NCBI RefSeq assembly: GCF_900589395.1
Contig: NZ_UUIS01000056.1
Coordinates: forward strand, 1 to 64,000
Length of the DNA: 64,000 nucleotides
Direction of reading: 5' to 3'
Origin: Pseudomonas viridiflava
Lineage (GTDB): Bacteria > Pseudomonadota > Gammaproteobacteria > Pseudomonadales > Pseudomonadaceae
The notes below the pieces were generated by a model. It did not search any database. It was given only the letters and a program-made list of their open reading frames with translations, and was not told where the DNA came from. The stretch's first letter is position 1; each line of letters starts with the position of its first letter. A program made the position numbers and the translations under genes. This document shows, piece after piece, positions 8,197-16,194 of this stretch.

Positions 8197-10629
8197 TCAG
8201 AAGTCATAACTCAGGCGGGTGTACCAGAAGCCGCCATAGGGATTGAACGGCGAGAGGCTGCCGAATTTTGGAAAGCCGTTGACGTCACCGGCCGGGAAGC
8301 CGTTGTTGTCGGCGCGCACGTCGAACAGGTTGTTGGCCCCCACCGCCAGGCCGAGCTGATCGGTGACCGCGTAGGCCACTTCCAGGTCGGTGATCCACTT
8401 GGCGCCGAAGGTGGCGTCGTAGTTGGGGTTCGCATCCCGGGCAATGACCTTGTCGTAGCGGGTTACGCCCAGGTTGATGTCGAAGCGGTCGATCTTCCAC
8501 TGACCGCTGAGGATCAGCTTGGTCTTGGGGTTGGCCACAGTCAGGTAGCTCTGGGCCACGCGGTCGAACAACTCAAGGCCGCTGCCGGCCAGGGCGCCCG
8601 GGGTGGACTTGATGCTGTCCAGCTCGGTCTTGTTGTAGTTGAACGCCACGCCGTACTTCACCGAGCCGAAGCGGCCGTAGTCGACCCGGTAATCGGTCAC
8701 CAGGTCGAGGCCGCGGGTGGTAGTGTCGGCGGCATTGGTGAAGTACTTGACCCGATAGCCCGGCGTGTAGCCCTGCTGCTGCAGGATCTGGTTGACCCCA
8801 CTGCCGAACAGGAAGCCGGTCAGGGCGATTCGGTCCTTGATCTCGATCTGGTAGGCATCCAGGGTCACATTGGCCTGGGGCAAGGGTTTCCAGGTCAGGC
8901 CCAGACTGATATTGCGCGACTTTTCCGGTTCCAGGTCCTCGGCGCCCAGCGCGCGGGCCAGAGGCGAGTCGACCCGGGCGGTCTTGGCCTCGACAAACTG
9001 CGAGACGCCATTGACCGTGGTGTACTGGTTGGAGGTCTGGGCATAGGCCGACTGCGACAGCGAAGGCGCACGAAAGCCGTTGCTCAGGGTGCCGCGCAGG
9101 GCGAACTCGGGGGTGAAGTCATAGCGCGCCGATAACTTGCCGCTGGCGGTGTTGCCGGCACTGTCATCGTATTTCTCGAAGCGCCCGGCCAGCCCCAGGT
9201 ACAGCTTCTCGGTCGGGTTGACACCCAGGTCAAGGTAGGTGGCGTAGCTGTTGCGGCTGGCCTGGGCGGCGTCCTCCGGCGTCAGGGTGATCGCGCCCTG
9301 GGCGCCCACCGCTGCGGGCTGACCGGCCAGTGGGCCGCTGGGGTAGATGTAGCCACCGTTGATCCAGGCCTCGACGTCTTCGGACTCGGTCTTGTAGCGC
9401 TCGTGGCGGTGCTCGGCGCCCCAGGACACTTGCAGCGGCTTGGCCAGGCCCACGTCGAAGGCACGGGTCAGGTCCAGGTTGTTGGTCCATTGGTCAAAGG
9501 TGTTGGTGTAGCTGTCGAACCGGGTCGGGCTGGCCGGCCCCAGCGAGGCGTTGAGGCTTTCGTCGGAGCCGGCCAGGGACCTGGCCCGGCCGAAGGTCGA
9601 GCTCAGGTCCCAGTCCCAGCCAGCGACCAGGCCCTTGGCACCGGCGGCGGCCTGGAAGTCGGTTTCGTCCAGGGTATAGAACGGCGCGGTGCCGTCCGGG
9701 TAGATCTCGGGAATGATGTTGGTCGAGTTCGGCCGGCGATAGTTCTGCCCGCCCCGGGCCTGGCGCTGGCTGTAGGTGCTGAACGAGTACAGGGCCAGGT
9801 CATCGTTGATCGGCAGTTCGGCGTTGTACGCCAGGTTGTAGCCCTTGATCTTGGGCAGGCCGTTGCGCTGCACCTGGCGGTCGGCACCGGCTTCGCGGGC
9901 GTCACCAGGGAAATACAGGTTGCCGGTGGCATCGCGTGAGCGCACGACGGTCTGCTGCGACTTGGCGTCGACCGAAATATTCAGGAAACCGTCGTTGGGC
10001 AGGGCAAAGCCGGAATTGACCGCCGAGCGGATCGTGCCGCCGTCGCCGCCTTCGTAGTATTCGCCGTACTGGGTGCTGGCCGAGCCGCCGTGGTCGGTCT
10101 GCTTGAGGATGATGTTGATCACCCCGGCAATCGCGTCCGAGCCATATTGCGCCGAGGCGCCGTCGCGCAGCACTTCGACATGGTCGATGGCGCTGACCGC
10201 AATCAGGTCCAGGTCCACCGGGTTGGTGCCGTAGGCCGAAGACGAGTCGAGGTTGATCACCGAGCTGTTGTGGCGGCGCTTGCCATTGACCAGCACCAGC
10301 ACGTTGGAGCCGTTCAGGCCGCGCAGGCTGTAAGGCCTGGCAATGCTGTCGTTGGAGCTGCCCGAGGGCCGCTGGCTGAACGACGGCAGGGCTTTTTCCA
10401 GGGCACCGCGCAGGCTGGCAGAACCGGTCTTTTCCAGTTGCGCGCCGCTGATCACGTCGATCGGCGCCGGGCTGCTGGTTACCGTGCGTGCTTCGCTGAC
10501 GCGCGAGCCAGTGACGACCACGGTTTCGAGGCTCTCGGTTGCAGTGGGCGCAGCGTATGACGGCAAGGCAAAGCCGGCCAGCAGCAGCGGTGTCAACGCC
10601 AGGGGCGTATTGAAGGAGGGGCATTTCAT
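8197..10629 (-). CDS. TonB-dependent outer-membrane receptor
   Basis: This 810-residue outer-membrane transporter would move its ligand into the periplasm using TonB energy. It has a signal peptide ending near LPSYA, then ETVVVTGSRV, where the TonB box is expected. A plug domain follows with RPYSLRGLNGSNVLVLVNGK and EVLRDGASAQYGSDAIAGVINIIL, then a long beta-barrel ending in aromatic YDF. There is no N-terminal signalling extension, so it is not of the FecA/PupB regulatory type. The genes around it encode importers and a monooxygenase rather than siderophore functions, so an organic nutrient is a more likely ligand than iron. Confidence 0.92.
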   Translation of the reverse strand: MKCPSFNTPLALTPLLLAGFALPSYAAPTATESLETVVVTGSRVSEARTVTSSPAPIDVISGAQLEKTGSASLRGALEKALPSFSQRPSGSSNDSIARPYSLRGLNGSNVLVLVNGKRRHNSSVINLDSSSAYGTNPVDLDLIAVSAIDHVEVLRDGASAQYGSDAIAGVINIILKQTDHGGSASTQYGEYYEGGDGGTIRSAVNSGFALPNDGFLNISVDAKSQQTVVRSRDATGNLYFPGDAREAGADRQVQRNGLPKIKGYNLAYNAELPINDDLALYSFSTYSQRQARGGQNYRRPNSTNIIPEIYPDGTAPFYTLDETDFQAAAGAKGLVAGWDWDLSSTFGRARSLAGSDESLNASLGPASPTRFDSYTNTFDQWTNNLDLTRAFDVGLAKPLQVSWGAEHRHERYKTESEDVEAWINGGYIYPSGPLAGQPAAVGAQGAITLTPEDAAQASRNSYATYLDLGVNPTEKLYLGLAGRFEKYDDSAGNTASGKLSARYDFTPEFALRGTLSNGFRAPSLSQSAYAQTSNQYTTVNGVSQFVEAKTARVDSPLARALGAEDLEPEKSRNISLGLTWKPLPQANVTLDAYQIEIKDRIALTGFLFGSGVNQILQQQGYTPGYRVKYFTNAADTTTRGLDLVTDYRVDYGRFGSVKYGVAFNYNKTELDSIKSTPGALAGSGLELFDRVAQSYLTVANPKTKLILSGQWKIDRFDINLGVTRYDKVIARDANPNYDATFGAKWITDLEVAYAVTDQLGLAVGANNLFDVRADNNGFPAGDVNGFPKFGSLSPFNPYGGFWYTRLSYDF

Positions 10630-10635
10630 GGCAGG

Positions 10636-11595
10636 TCAGGTTTCCAGAAAGGGTTTGAAATCGTCCTGCCACAGCGGTCGCACCTCGACACGCTGACGAA
10701 CCAGACGGTTTTCGAAAAAGGTGTCGGCAACATGCTGCGCCGAACGGATGGCCGCCTCACTGATCGGCTCCAGGCTTACCGGCCGTTCACGCTCTCGAAA
10801 CTGACGCAGGTACAGATCGGCAGCGATGCCGGTCAGGCTGGCGCTGTGTTCGGCCCAGGCCTGTGGATGGGCCGCCACCCAGGCCCAGGTGGCCCGCTCG
10901 CGGCGCAGGAAATCACCGATCTGCGCGCGCTTGACTGCATCCTCGAGCGCCCCGTGGCGCGCCGCGATCAAGGTGTTGCCCAGAAACGGGCTGGCGTTTT
11001 CCAGGCGCACGCCCTGCTCGGCGGTGGCCTGCAAGGCGCTGATACCACCCGCCACCAGAGCGTCGATATGACCACTGCTGAAGGCGATCAGCGCTTCCTG
11101 CATGGGCATGGGCGCCGGCTTGATATCGGTCAGGCTCAGGCCCGCACGGTTGAGCAGGTCGATCAGGTAATACTGGTTGTTGGTGCCGCGCGCGTAGCTG
11201 ACGCTGCGGCCCTTGAGGTCACTGACCCGTTTGATGCCGGCCGTGCGTGACACGATCAGGCCGATGTCCTGACGCGCACCAGGCAGCACGGCCACGACCG
11301 CCAACGGCACCTGGCCGATGGCTGCAAAGATGGGCGGCACTTCGCTCATCTGCGTGTAATCCAGGCTGCCACTGCGCAGGGCCTCAAGAACGATAGTGCC
11401 GCCGGCAATGTCCACCCATTGCACCGGGTACGGCGTGTCGGCCTGGCCGGCCAGGCTCATGTATGAAGCCGCCGAACCCTTGTGGCGCCAGACGCGCAGC
11501 GGCTCGGCGGCCTGCGCCAGCACCGGTGCAAGCAGACCGCCAACGGCCAGGGTGGTGCTGGCGCCAAGCAGGCGGCGTCGTGTCAGGACGGTCAT
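10636..11595 (-). CDS. SsuA-like ABC substrate-binding protein
   Basis: This 319-residue periplasmic binding protein is of the aliphatic sulfonate/nitrate/taurine type. The N-terminus RRRLLGASTTLAVGGLL followed by LAQAAEPL is an export signal with twin-Arg-like character. Family segments include SGSLDYTQMSEVPPIFAAIG and DLKGRSVSYARGTNNQYYLI. The ATG at 11595 is chosen because the open frame upstream of it overlaps the aldolase gene in another frame. It lies 6 bases beyond the receptor start on the same strand. No SsuB/SsuC-type ATPase or permease is present in the window, so it either uses a transporter encoded elsewhere or is an orphan. Confidence 0.88.
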   Translation of the reverse strand: MTVLTRRRLLGASTTLAVGGLLAPVLAQAAEPLRVWRHKGSAASYMSLAGQADTPYPVQWVDIAGGTIVLEALRSGSLDYTQMSEVPPIFAAIGQVPLAVVAVLPGARQDIGLIVSRTAGIKRVSDLKGRSVSYARGTNNQYYLIDLLNRAGLSLTDIKPAPMPMQEALIAFSSGHIDALVAGGISALQATAEQGVRLENASPFLGNTLIAARHGALEDAVKRAQIGDFLRRERATWAWVAAHPQAWAEHSASLTGIAADLYLRQFRERERPVSLEPISEAAIRSAQHVADTFFENRLVRQRVEVRPLWQDDFKPFLET

Positions 11596-11599
11596 CGTT

Positions 11600-12430
11600 C
11601 TACGCCAACAGGTCAGGTTGCAGGGCGATGATCTCGTCCCACAACGGCTGGAAATTGAGCCAGGCGAACAGTTCGCCACGCGCCCGGCCCTGAGCGGTGA
11701 GCGCCGCGACCTGCGGCACCACTGGCACCCCAGCGGCACGGGCCAGAAGGTGCGAACGCGCCACGTCTTCGGCCAGGATGAAACGCCAAGCGGCACTTTC
11801 GACACTCTCGCCGGTGGTCCAGACCCCGTGGTTCTGCCAGAACAGCAGGTTGTTGCCAGCAAAGCTGTCGACAAACGCCGCGGTGACCCGATCACGATCG
11901 TTGTCCAGCCGGCCATCGGCGGTGCGCAGGTCATGGCGAGCAAAGATCGCCTGGTCCTCGATAAAGGCCCCGGACTCAGCCGTGATGGGTTCGAACAACT
12001 GCCCCAGTGCCGACCAGGTGCGGCCATGAAAGCCGTGCAAGTGAGCGATGCCGACCACCTCGGGGCGCGCCTGCTGAATGCCGTCGTGCAGCTCCAGCGC
12101 ACTGGTATTGAGCAAGCCCTCGCCCTCCACCACCTGCCCCTGGCGATTGACGCGCAACAGGTCTGAAACCTTGATCTGCGAGAACGGCACGCCCAGCGGG
12201 TTGATCCAGTAATGCTCGGGCTCGAGAGGGTCGCGGGCGGTGAAATGCCCGGCCAGGCCGACGTCGAAACCGTAGCGGGCAAACAGACGATAGGCGCCGG
12301 CCAGGCGCTGCTTGCGATGCAGGCGTTCTTGCGAAGGGTCCTGGTGACGAGGCACCGTTTCAAGCAGCAGACGGTTGTTGGCGTGGGGCAGTTTCAGCAG
12401 GCTGTTGGAATACGCAGGGATGTGGCTCAT
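11600..12430 (-). CDS. Class II aldolase/adducin family protein
   Basis: This 276-residue protein belongs to the class II aldolase/adducin (AraD/FucA) fold. Members are metal-dependent aldolases, epimerases or dehydratases. The motif AHLHGFHGRTWSALG carries the metal-type histidines, and a later segment HDLRTADGRLDNDRDRV matches the family shape. It ends 4 bases before the SsuA-like start on the same strand and is the first gene of the minus-strand run from 12430 to about 330. Cleavage of a carbon skeleton left after sulfur or nitrogen removal is possible, but the substrate is not known. Confidence 0.82.
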   Translation of the reverse strand: MSHIPAYSNSLLKLPHANNRLLLETVPRHQDPSQERLHRKQRLAGAYRLFARYGFDVGLAGHFTARDPLEPEHYWINPLGVPFSQIKVSDLLRVNRQGQVVEGEGLLNTSALELHDGIQQARPEVVGIAHLHGFHGRTWSALGQLFEPITAESGAFIEDQAIFARHDLRTADGRLDNDRDRVTAAFVDSFAGNNLLFWQNHGVWTTGESVESAAWRFILAEDVARSHLLARAAGVPVVPQVAALTAQGRARGELFAWLNFQPLWDEIIALQPDLLA

Positions 12431-12598
12431 GCCGGATACTCGGGCTGATGCTCGTCTTGGCGAGCGATAGTCAGGGCGAACGCGGGCGCTGGGCGTCGTG
12501 CAGGGCTCAGGTCGGATTCACGGTGCAAACAGGAGGTGCGGTGCAAGACCGACACGTGGGGGGGATGGAATCAGGTGCTCATCGATGGAGGCCCTCGC

Positions 12599-12706
12599 AT
12601 GAATGTTTACAAGCAGCTCTCCTCCACCGTGCGAGGGGTCGGGTTGAGCGTGCACAGACTCGGCCTGCGCATCGAAAAAGAGGCCTGGCGTCCTGCCAGG
12701 CAATAG
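12599..12706 (+). CDS. Candidate 35-residue small protein or leader peptide
   Basis: ATG at 12599 is preceded by GATGGAGG with seven bases between GGAGG and the ATG. The frame runs 35 codons to TAG at 12704-12706. The predicted peptide starts MNVYKQLSSTVRGV and ends WRPARQ; it is basic, without Cys. No family is recognised. It lies 274 bases upstream of the plus-strand binding-protein gene, so it could be a leader peptide or a free-standing small protein. The evidence is only the ribosome site and the clean frame. Confidence 0.35.
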   Translation: MNVYKQLSSTVRGVGLSVHRLGLRIEKEAWRPARQ

Positions 12707-12784
12707 CGCTGTCCCTGCCGGCCCGTGAGCACCGAAAAAGACGCTGCCCCGGCTGCCGTGGCTAGAACATAAGCGCAGGTCTGG

Positions 12785-12945
12785 CCGCTGTGAAATTCTT
12801 TATTGGCATAACCTAATATTAATAATGGTAATTAATTGACAATTTATTAATCAGTTAAAAGCATAAAAAGGCGACAAGGCATCTGGCTTATACATATTCA
12901 ATTAAGGTATTTAAATTTATTTTTTAATTCCCATATGATCCATCC
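12785..12945 (+). promoter_or_regulatory. AT-rich promoter region of the plus-strand binding-protein gene
   Basis: About 160 strongly AT-rich bases interrupt GC-rich sequence directly upstream of the gene at 12981. A TTGACA box is at 12836-12841, but only weak -10 candidates follow (around 12859-12868). The region also has AATATTAATAAT and a near-homopolymer TTTAAATTTATTTTTT. AT-rich binding regions are usual for CysB-type control of sulfonate genes; that control is inference. The rest of the 550-base gap (12431-12784) holds only the small frame at 12599. Confidence 0.45.
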
Positions 12946-12980
12946 CATAGATGCCATCCTCGACAGACTCTGGAGCCTGC

Positions 12981-14021
12981 ATGACTCAGCCTACCCGTTT
13001 TTTTCCGCGCTTCAGCCGCCTGGCCACTGCCCTGGGCCTGTGCACCAGCCTGCTGGCCGGCGCGCTCATGGGTCCGGCGACCGCTCAGGCCGAGGGTGAG
13101 ATTCGCATCGCCGAACAGTTCGGCATTGTCTACTTGCTGCTCAATGTAGTGCGCGACCAGCACCTGATCGAGAAACACGGCAAGGCCGATGGCCTGGACA
13201 TCAAGGTCGACTGGACGCAGTTGTCAGGGGGTGCTGCGGTCAACGATGCGTTGCTGTCCGGCTCGATTGATATCGCCGGTGCCGGCGTCGGCCCATTGCT
13301 GACCATCTGGGACCGCACCAAGGGTCGCCAGAACGTCAAGGCGGTCGCATCGCTGGGTAACTTTCCGTACTACCTGGTGAGCAATAACCCGAACGTCAAG
13401 ACCCTCGCCGACTTCACCGAAAAGGACCGTATCGCCGTGCCGGCCGTGGGTGTGTCGGTGCAGTCGCGCTACCTGCAATACGCCGCCGCCCAGCTGTGGG
13501 GCGACAAGGAATTCAACCGCCTGGACAAGTACACCGTCAGCCTGCCGCATCCAGACGCCACGGCCAGCCTGGTGGCCGGCGGCACCGAACTGACCGGCCA
13601 CTTTTCCAACCCGCCCTTCCAGGACCAGGCCCTGAAAAACCCGAACGTGCACGTGGTGCTCGACACCTACAAGCTGCTTGGCCCGAACTCGCCGACCGTG
13701 TTGTTTGCCACCGAGAAATTCCGCGCCGAGAACCCCAAGACCTACAAGGCGTTTATTGAGGCGTTGAGCGAAGCCGAGGCGTTTATCAAACACGACATTG
13801 GTGCAGCAGCCGACACCTACATCCGGGTGACCCAGTCCAGAATCGACCGGGCCGAGCTGCTGCGGATCATCGACAAGCCCGAGTTCCAGTTCACCATTAC
13901 CCCGAAGAACACCTACCCGCTGGCCGAGTTCCTGCACCGCGTCGGCGCGATCAAACACCAACCGGCTTCATGGCAGGATTACTTCTTCCAGGATGCCTTC
14001 AACCCGCTCAAGGGCAGTTGA
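12981..14021 (+). CDS. ABC substrate-binding protein, sulfonate/nitrate/taurine type
   Basis: This 346-residue periplasmic binding protein has a clear signal peptide (LGLCTSLLAGALMGPATAQA). Mature sequence includes IRIAEQFGIVYLLLNVVRDQ, LSGSIDIAGAGVGPLLTIW and DRIAVPAVGVSVQSRYLQYAAAQ, typical of the NMT1/SsuA-like family. The ATG at 12981 has GGAG five bases upstream; an upstream in-frame ATG at 12951 lacks a ribosome site. It stands alone on the plus strand, divergent from the minus-strand cluster, and has no adjacent ATPase or permease. Confidence 0.87.
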   Translation: MTQPTRFFPRFSRLATALGLCTSLLAGALMGPATAQAEGEIRIAEQFGIVYLLLNVVRDQHLIEKHGKADGLDIKVDWTQLSGGAAVNDALLSGSIDIAGAGVGPLLTIWDRTKGRQNVKAVASLGNFPYYLVSNNPNVKTLADFTEKDRIAVPAVGVSVQSRYLQYAAAQLWGDKEFNRLDKYTVSLPHPDATASLVAGGTELTGHFSNPPFQDQALKNPNVHVVLDTYKLLGPNSPTVLFATEKFRAENPKTYKAFIEALSEAEAFIKHDIGAAADTYIRVTQSRIDRAELLRIIDKPEFQFTITPKNTYPLAEFLHRVGAIKHQPASWQDYFFQDAFNPLKGS

Positions 14022-14044
14022 ATGCCATCAGGCGCACGCTGCCG

Positions 14045-14422
14045 TCAGGGGCCGACAATCGAGTAATGCTTGATGCGGCATGCATGGCTGTGGCCATCAC
14101 CCTTGCACACCCCGTCCAGATACCGATAGTTCAGGTGCGCCGACTGGCCCTTGGCGGGCCACTGCCGGCGTGGAAGCGTGCGCTGGTAGTCCCTGGTTTC
14201 CGGGGTGAAGGTCAGCTCGCTCCCCACTGGCGGGCATTCGACCGCGGGCGACGCCGGGCTGGCCTTCAGCACCTGGGCCTGCAATTGCGGATACGGGTGT
14301 TTCAATACCTGCGTGATACGCAGTTCCAGGTTGCAGATTTGCCATGTCGAGGCCTGGGCGGGCTCGCCCAGCATGAAAAAGGGCAACACAAGTAGCCCAT
14401 AGCGGGTTGCAAGGTGGTGCAT
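14045..14422 (-). CDS. Hypothetical secreted protein
   Basis: This 125-residue protein has an N-terminal hydrophobic signal (YGLLVLPFFMLGEPAQA) and a small mature domain with cysteines (ICNLEL, VECPP, GVCKGD, HACRIKHYS) that could form disulfides. I do not recognise the family. It converges on the plus-strand binding-protein gene, with 23 bases between stops. Export to the periplasm is the only function-like statement the sequence supports. Confidence 0.6.
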   Translation of the reverse strand: MHHLATRYGLLVLPFFMLGEPAQASTWQICNLELRITQVLKHPYPQLQAQVLKASPASPAVECPPVGSELTFTPETRDYQRTLPRRQWPAKGQSAHLNYRYLDGVCKGDGHSHACRIKHYSIVGP

Positions 14423-14608
14423 GCTTTAGCTGCCTTGAATACCGAGGGTTGAAACAGATCGATCATGCCCTGGACCTTGGCGCACAGCCAGAACGACAGT
14501 CAGGCAAGGCAGAGCGCGTGGGTCCTGAGGATGCTGTTGACCTTCTAGCACAGACGCGAGGGCCGCTGTCGGACAGATTCACATCGTCCGGTCCATCGGC
14601 GCCGATAC

Positions 14609-14649
14609 AAAAAAGCGGACCGGTGTCCTGCAGACACGATCCGCTTTTT
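14609..14649 (-). terminator. Intrinsic terminator downstream of the barrel-protein gene
   Basis: AAAAAGCGGACCGGTGTC, loop CTGCA, then GACACGATCCGCTTTTT forms a long stem with one mismatched section, flanked by A and T runs. It is 25 bases beyond the minus-strand stop at 14675 and could act in both directions. The remaining bases of the gap 14423-14608 show no gene. Confidence 0.8.
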
Positions 14650-14674
14650 GATGTGGCCGGTCAGATCAGGGTGA

Positions 14675-15421
14675 TCAGAACGCCATGCCGACCTTCACGC
14701 CAAACTCGTCGCGCTTGAGCTTGGTGTTGTCGGCCACTTCCGAATCGCCATCGAGCTTGTATTCGGTGCGGGTGTAGTACACGCCGGCCTGGATCGGCAG
14801 GTCGCCTTTCTGGTTCATCAGCAGGCTGACTTCGGCGTACGGGTTGGTGCGGTCCTTCAGGTCGACACTGTCGTTGCCGAAATCTTCGACATCCAGCTTG
14901 GCACGACCATCGATGGTACGACGGGCGCCCAGCTCGACGCGCAGGGTCGAGGTGTCGAACTGGTGGTTATAGCCCAGCGCGGCCTTGGCGAACGGCGACT
15001 TGTTGGTCAGCTCGACATCCACGCCATTGATCGCCGGCTCGAAGCGCGACCAGCTGTAGCCGCCCCCCACGATCACGTCGACGAAGTTGCGCGCGTCCAG
15101 CGCTGCACGCCAGCCCAGGTCCAGGTCTGCCTGGGCTTCCTTGAGCTTGTTGTCGTCCTTCTCGCCGTACTTGGCCTGGCCGCCAATCTGGTACACGAAG
15201 CCCGACTCGGCCGTCATCTTGTTGCCGAAGTTGGCAAACACGCCACCCTGGCCCAGGTGGTCGGAGTCAGACTCGTCGCCACCTTCGAATTTGAATTTGT
15301 CGTAGCTGCCCAGCAGACCGAATGTAAACAACGGATCAGTGCTCGGCGCAGCTACGGCAGCCAGAGGTGCACCCAGCAGGGCCAGGATGCAGGTGTGACG
15401 TAGCAGTTTGCGCGTGGACAT
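14675..15421 (-). CDS. Outer-membrane beta-barrel protein
   Basis: This 248-residue protein has a signal peptide (CILALLGAPLAAVAAPS) and alternating hydrophobic/polar strands such as FTFGLLGSYDKFKF, GFVYQIGGQAKYG, AEVSLLMNQKG and AGVYYTRTEYKL. It ends in a terminal Phe (GVKVGMAF), the usual barrel-assembly signal. An 8- to 12-stranded barrel is likely. I do not recognise a specific porin or adhesin. It is monocistronic with its own terminator at 14609-14649. Confidence 0.7.
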   Translation of the reverse strand: MSTRKLLRHTCILALLGAPLAAVAAPSTDPLFTFGLLGSYDKFKFEGGDESDSDHLGQGGVFANFGNKMTAESGFVYQIGGQAKYGEKDDNKLKEAQADLDLGWRAALDARNFVDVIVGGGYSWSRFEPAINGVDVELTNKSPFAKAALGYNHQFDTSTLRVELGARRTIDGRAKLDVEDFGNDSVDLKDRTNPYAEVSLLMNQKGDLPIQAGVYYTRTEYKLDGDSEVADNTKLKRDEFGVKVGMAF

Positions 15422-15677
15422 GTCTGAAAAATCTCCGTGACTGAGGTGTTGGATAAACGCACCACTATGAGGCGACGATTTTGTGAAAAGTTCGGAAAAA
15501 TTGATGAACGGGTCAGAAAAAATGGTTTTTATGTTGCCAGGAAGGCTCTGGCCAGCCTGTCACAGCGGTTAATGGAACAAGCCAGCACACTACAGAAAGG
15601 CGCAGACACCCTGCGGACTGCCGGAGCCGGCAATTGCTGTTAGGCTCTTGGGCAAACCCGAACACAAGGTGAATCCC

Positions 15678-15917
15678 ATGTCGATTGCTGACGTCGTGAT
15701 GACCGACACCGCGAGGCATGAAGCGCTCAAGATCCTGGCCGAGATCGAACACGCCGAAGGCCTGCTGGAAATGTCTCAACTGGCCGGCGTGGCCGAAGGT
15801 TTCATCCGTGGCCTGGCCTGCGGGCTGGCGATCACGCCGCACGACCTGGAGGCGCTGGAAAGGGTGTTCGATGGGGCCGTCAACCGCCGGATGGGCGCGC
15901 TCAGGCGCGGTGAATGA
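15678..15917 (+). CDS. Small conserved-looking hypothetical protein
   Basis: This 79-residue protein starts MSIADVVMTDTARHEALK. AAGGTG lies upstream of the ATG at 15678; an in-frame ATG at 15648 has no ribosome site. The sequence is mostly helical in character (KILAEIEHAEGLLEMSQLAG, LEALERVFDGAVNRRMG) and has no Cys, signal peptide or membrane segment. No family is recognised. The 256-base gap before it holds the promoter region of the divergent barrel-protein gene. Confidence 0.55.
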   Translation: MSIADVVMTDTARHEALKILAEIEHAEGLLEMSQLAGVAEGFIRGLACGLAITPHDLEALERVFDGAVNRRMGALRRGE

Positions 15918-15999
15918 TGACTGGCCGGGGCCTTGAAGGCGTGGCCTGAATAACAGGGCCTTAAAGGTTCATGCCACCCGTCAGGCGCGCCGTAATCAG

Positions 16000-16108
16000 C
16001 TGTGGGAGGGGCCGGTCGGCGCCCCGATCTGCCCACGAAGACGGCGGTCCAGTCGTAATGGATATGCCGGACTGACTGACCTATTCGCCGGCAAGCCGCC
16101 TCCCACAG
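16000..16108. repeat. REP pair of the CTGTGGGAG type
   Basis: A left arm CTGTGGGAGGGGCCGGTCGG (16000 onward) faces a right arm CGCCGGCAAGCCGCCTCCCACAG (ending 16108). This is the inverted-pair arrangement of the common Pseudomonas REP with consensus CTGTGGGAG..GGCTTGCC. It fills much of the 277-base gap before the ABC exporter gene. Its family differs from the GTAGGAGCGCG element at 4929-5080. Confidence 0.8.
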
Positions 16109-16194
16109 TGTGTCGAACAACACCCTCCCCTTGAAATTCCCAACACCATTGTCCATGGCACAATTGCCTTGACCTGATCATTCTGGAGACCTCC

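Noticed and set aside
11596..12363. N-terminal extension of the SsuA-like protein
   Set aside because: The extension runs through the aldolase gene in another frame; the ATG at 11595 starts a normal export signal.
12431..12600. Metabolite riboswitch before the small frame
   Set aside because: Some GC-rich pairing is possible, but no conserved core of a known riboswitch class could be matched by eye.
15437..15643. A 68-codon frame upstream of the small gene at 15678
   Set aside because: It has no ribosome site and lies in the promoter region of the divergent barrel-protein gene.
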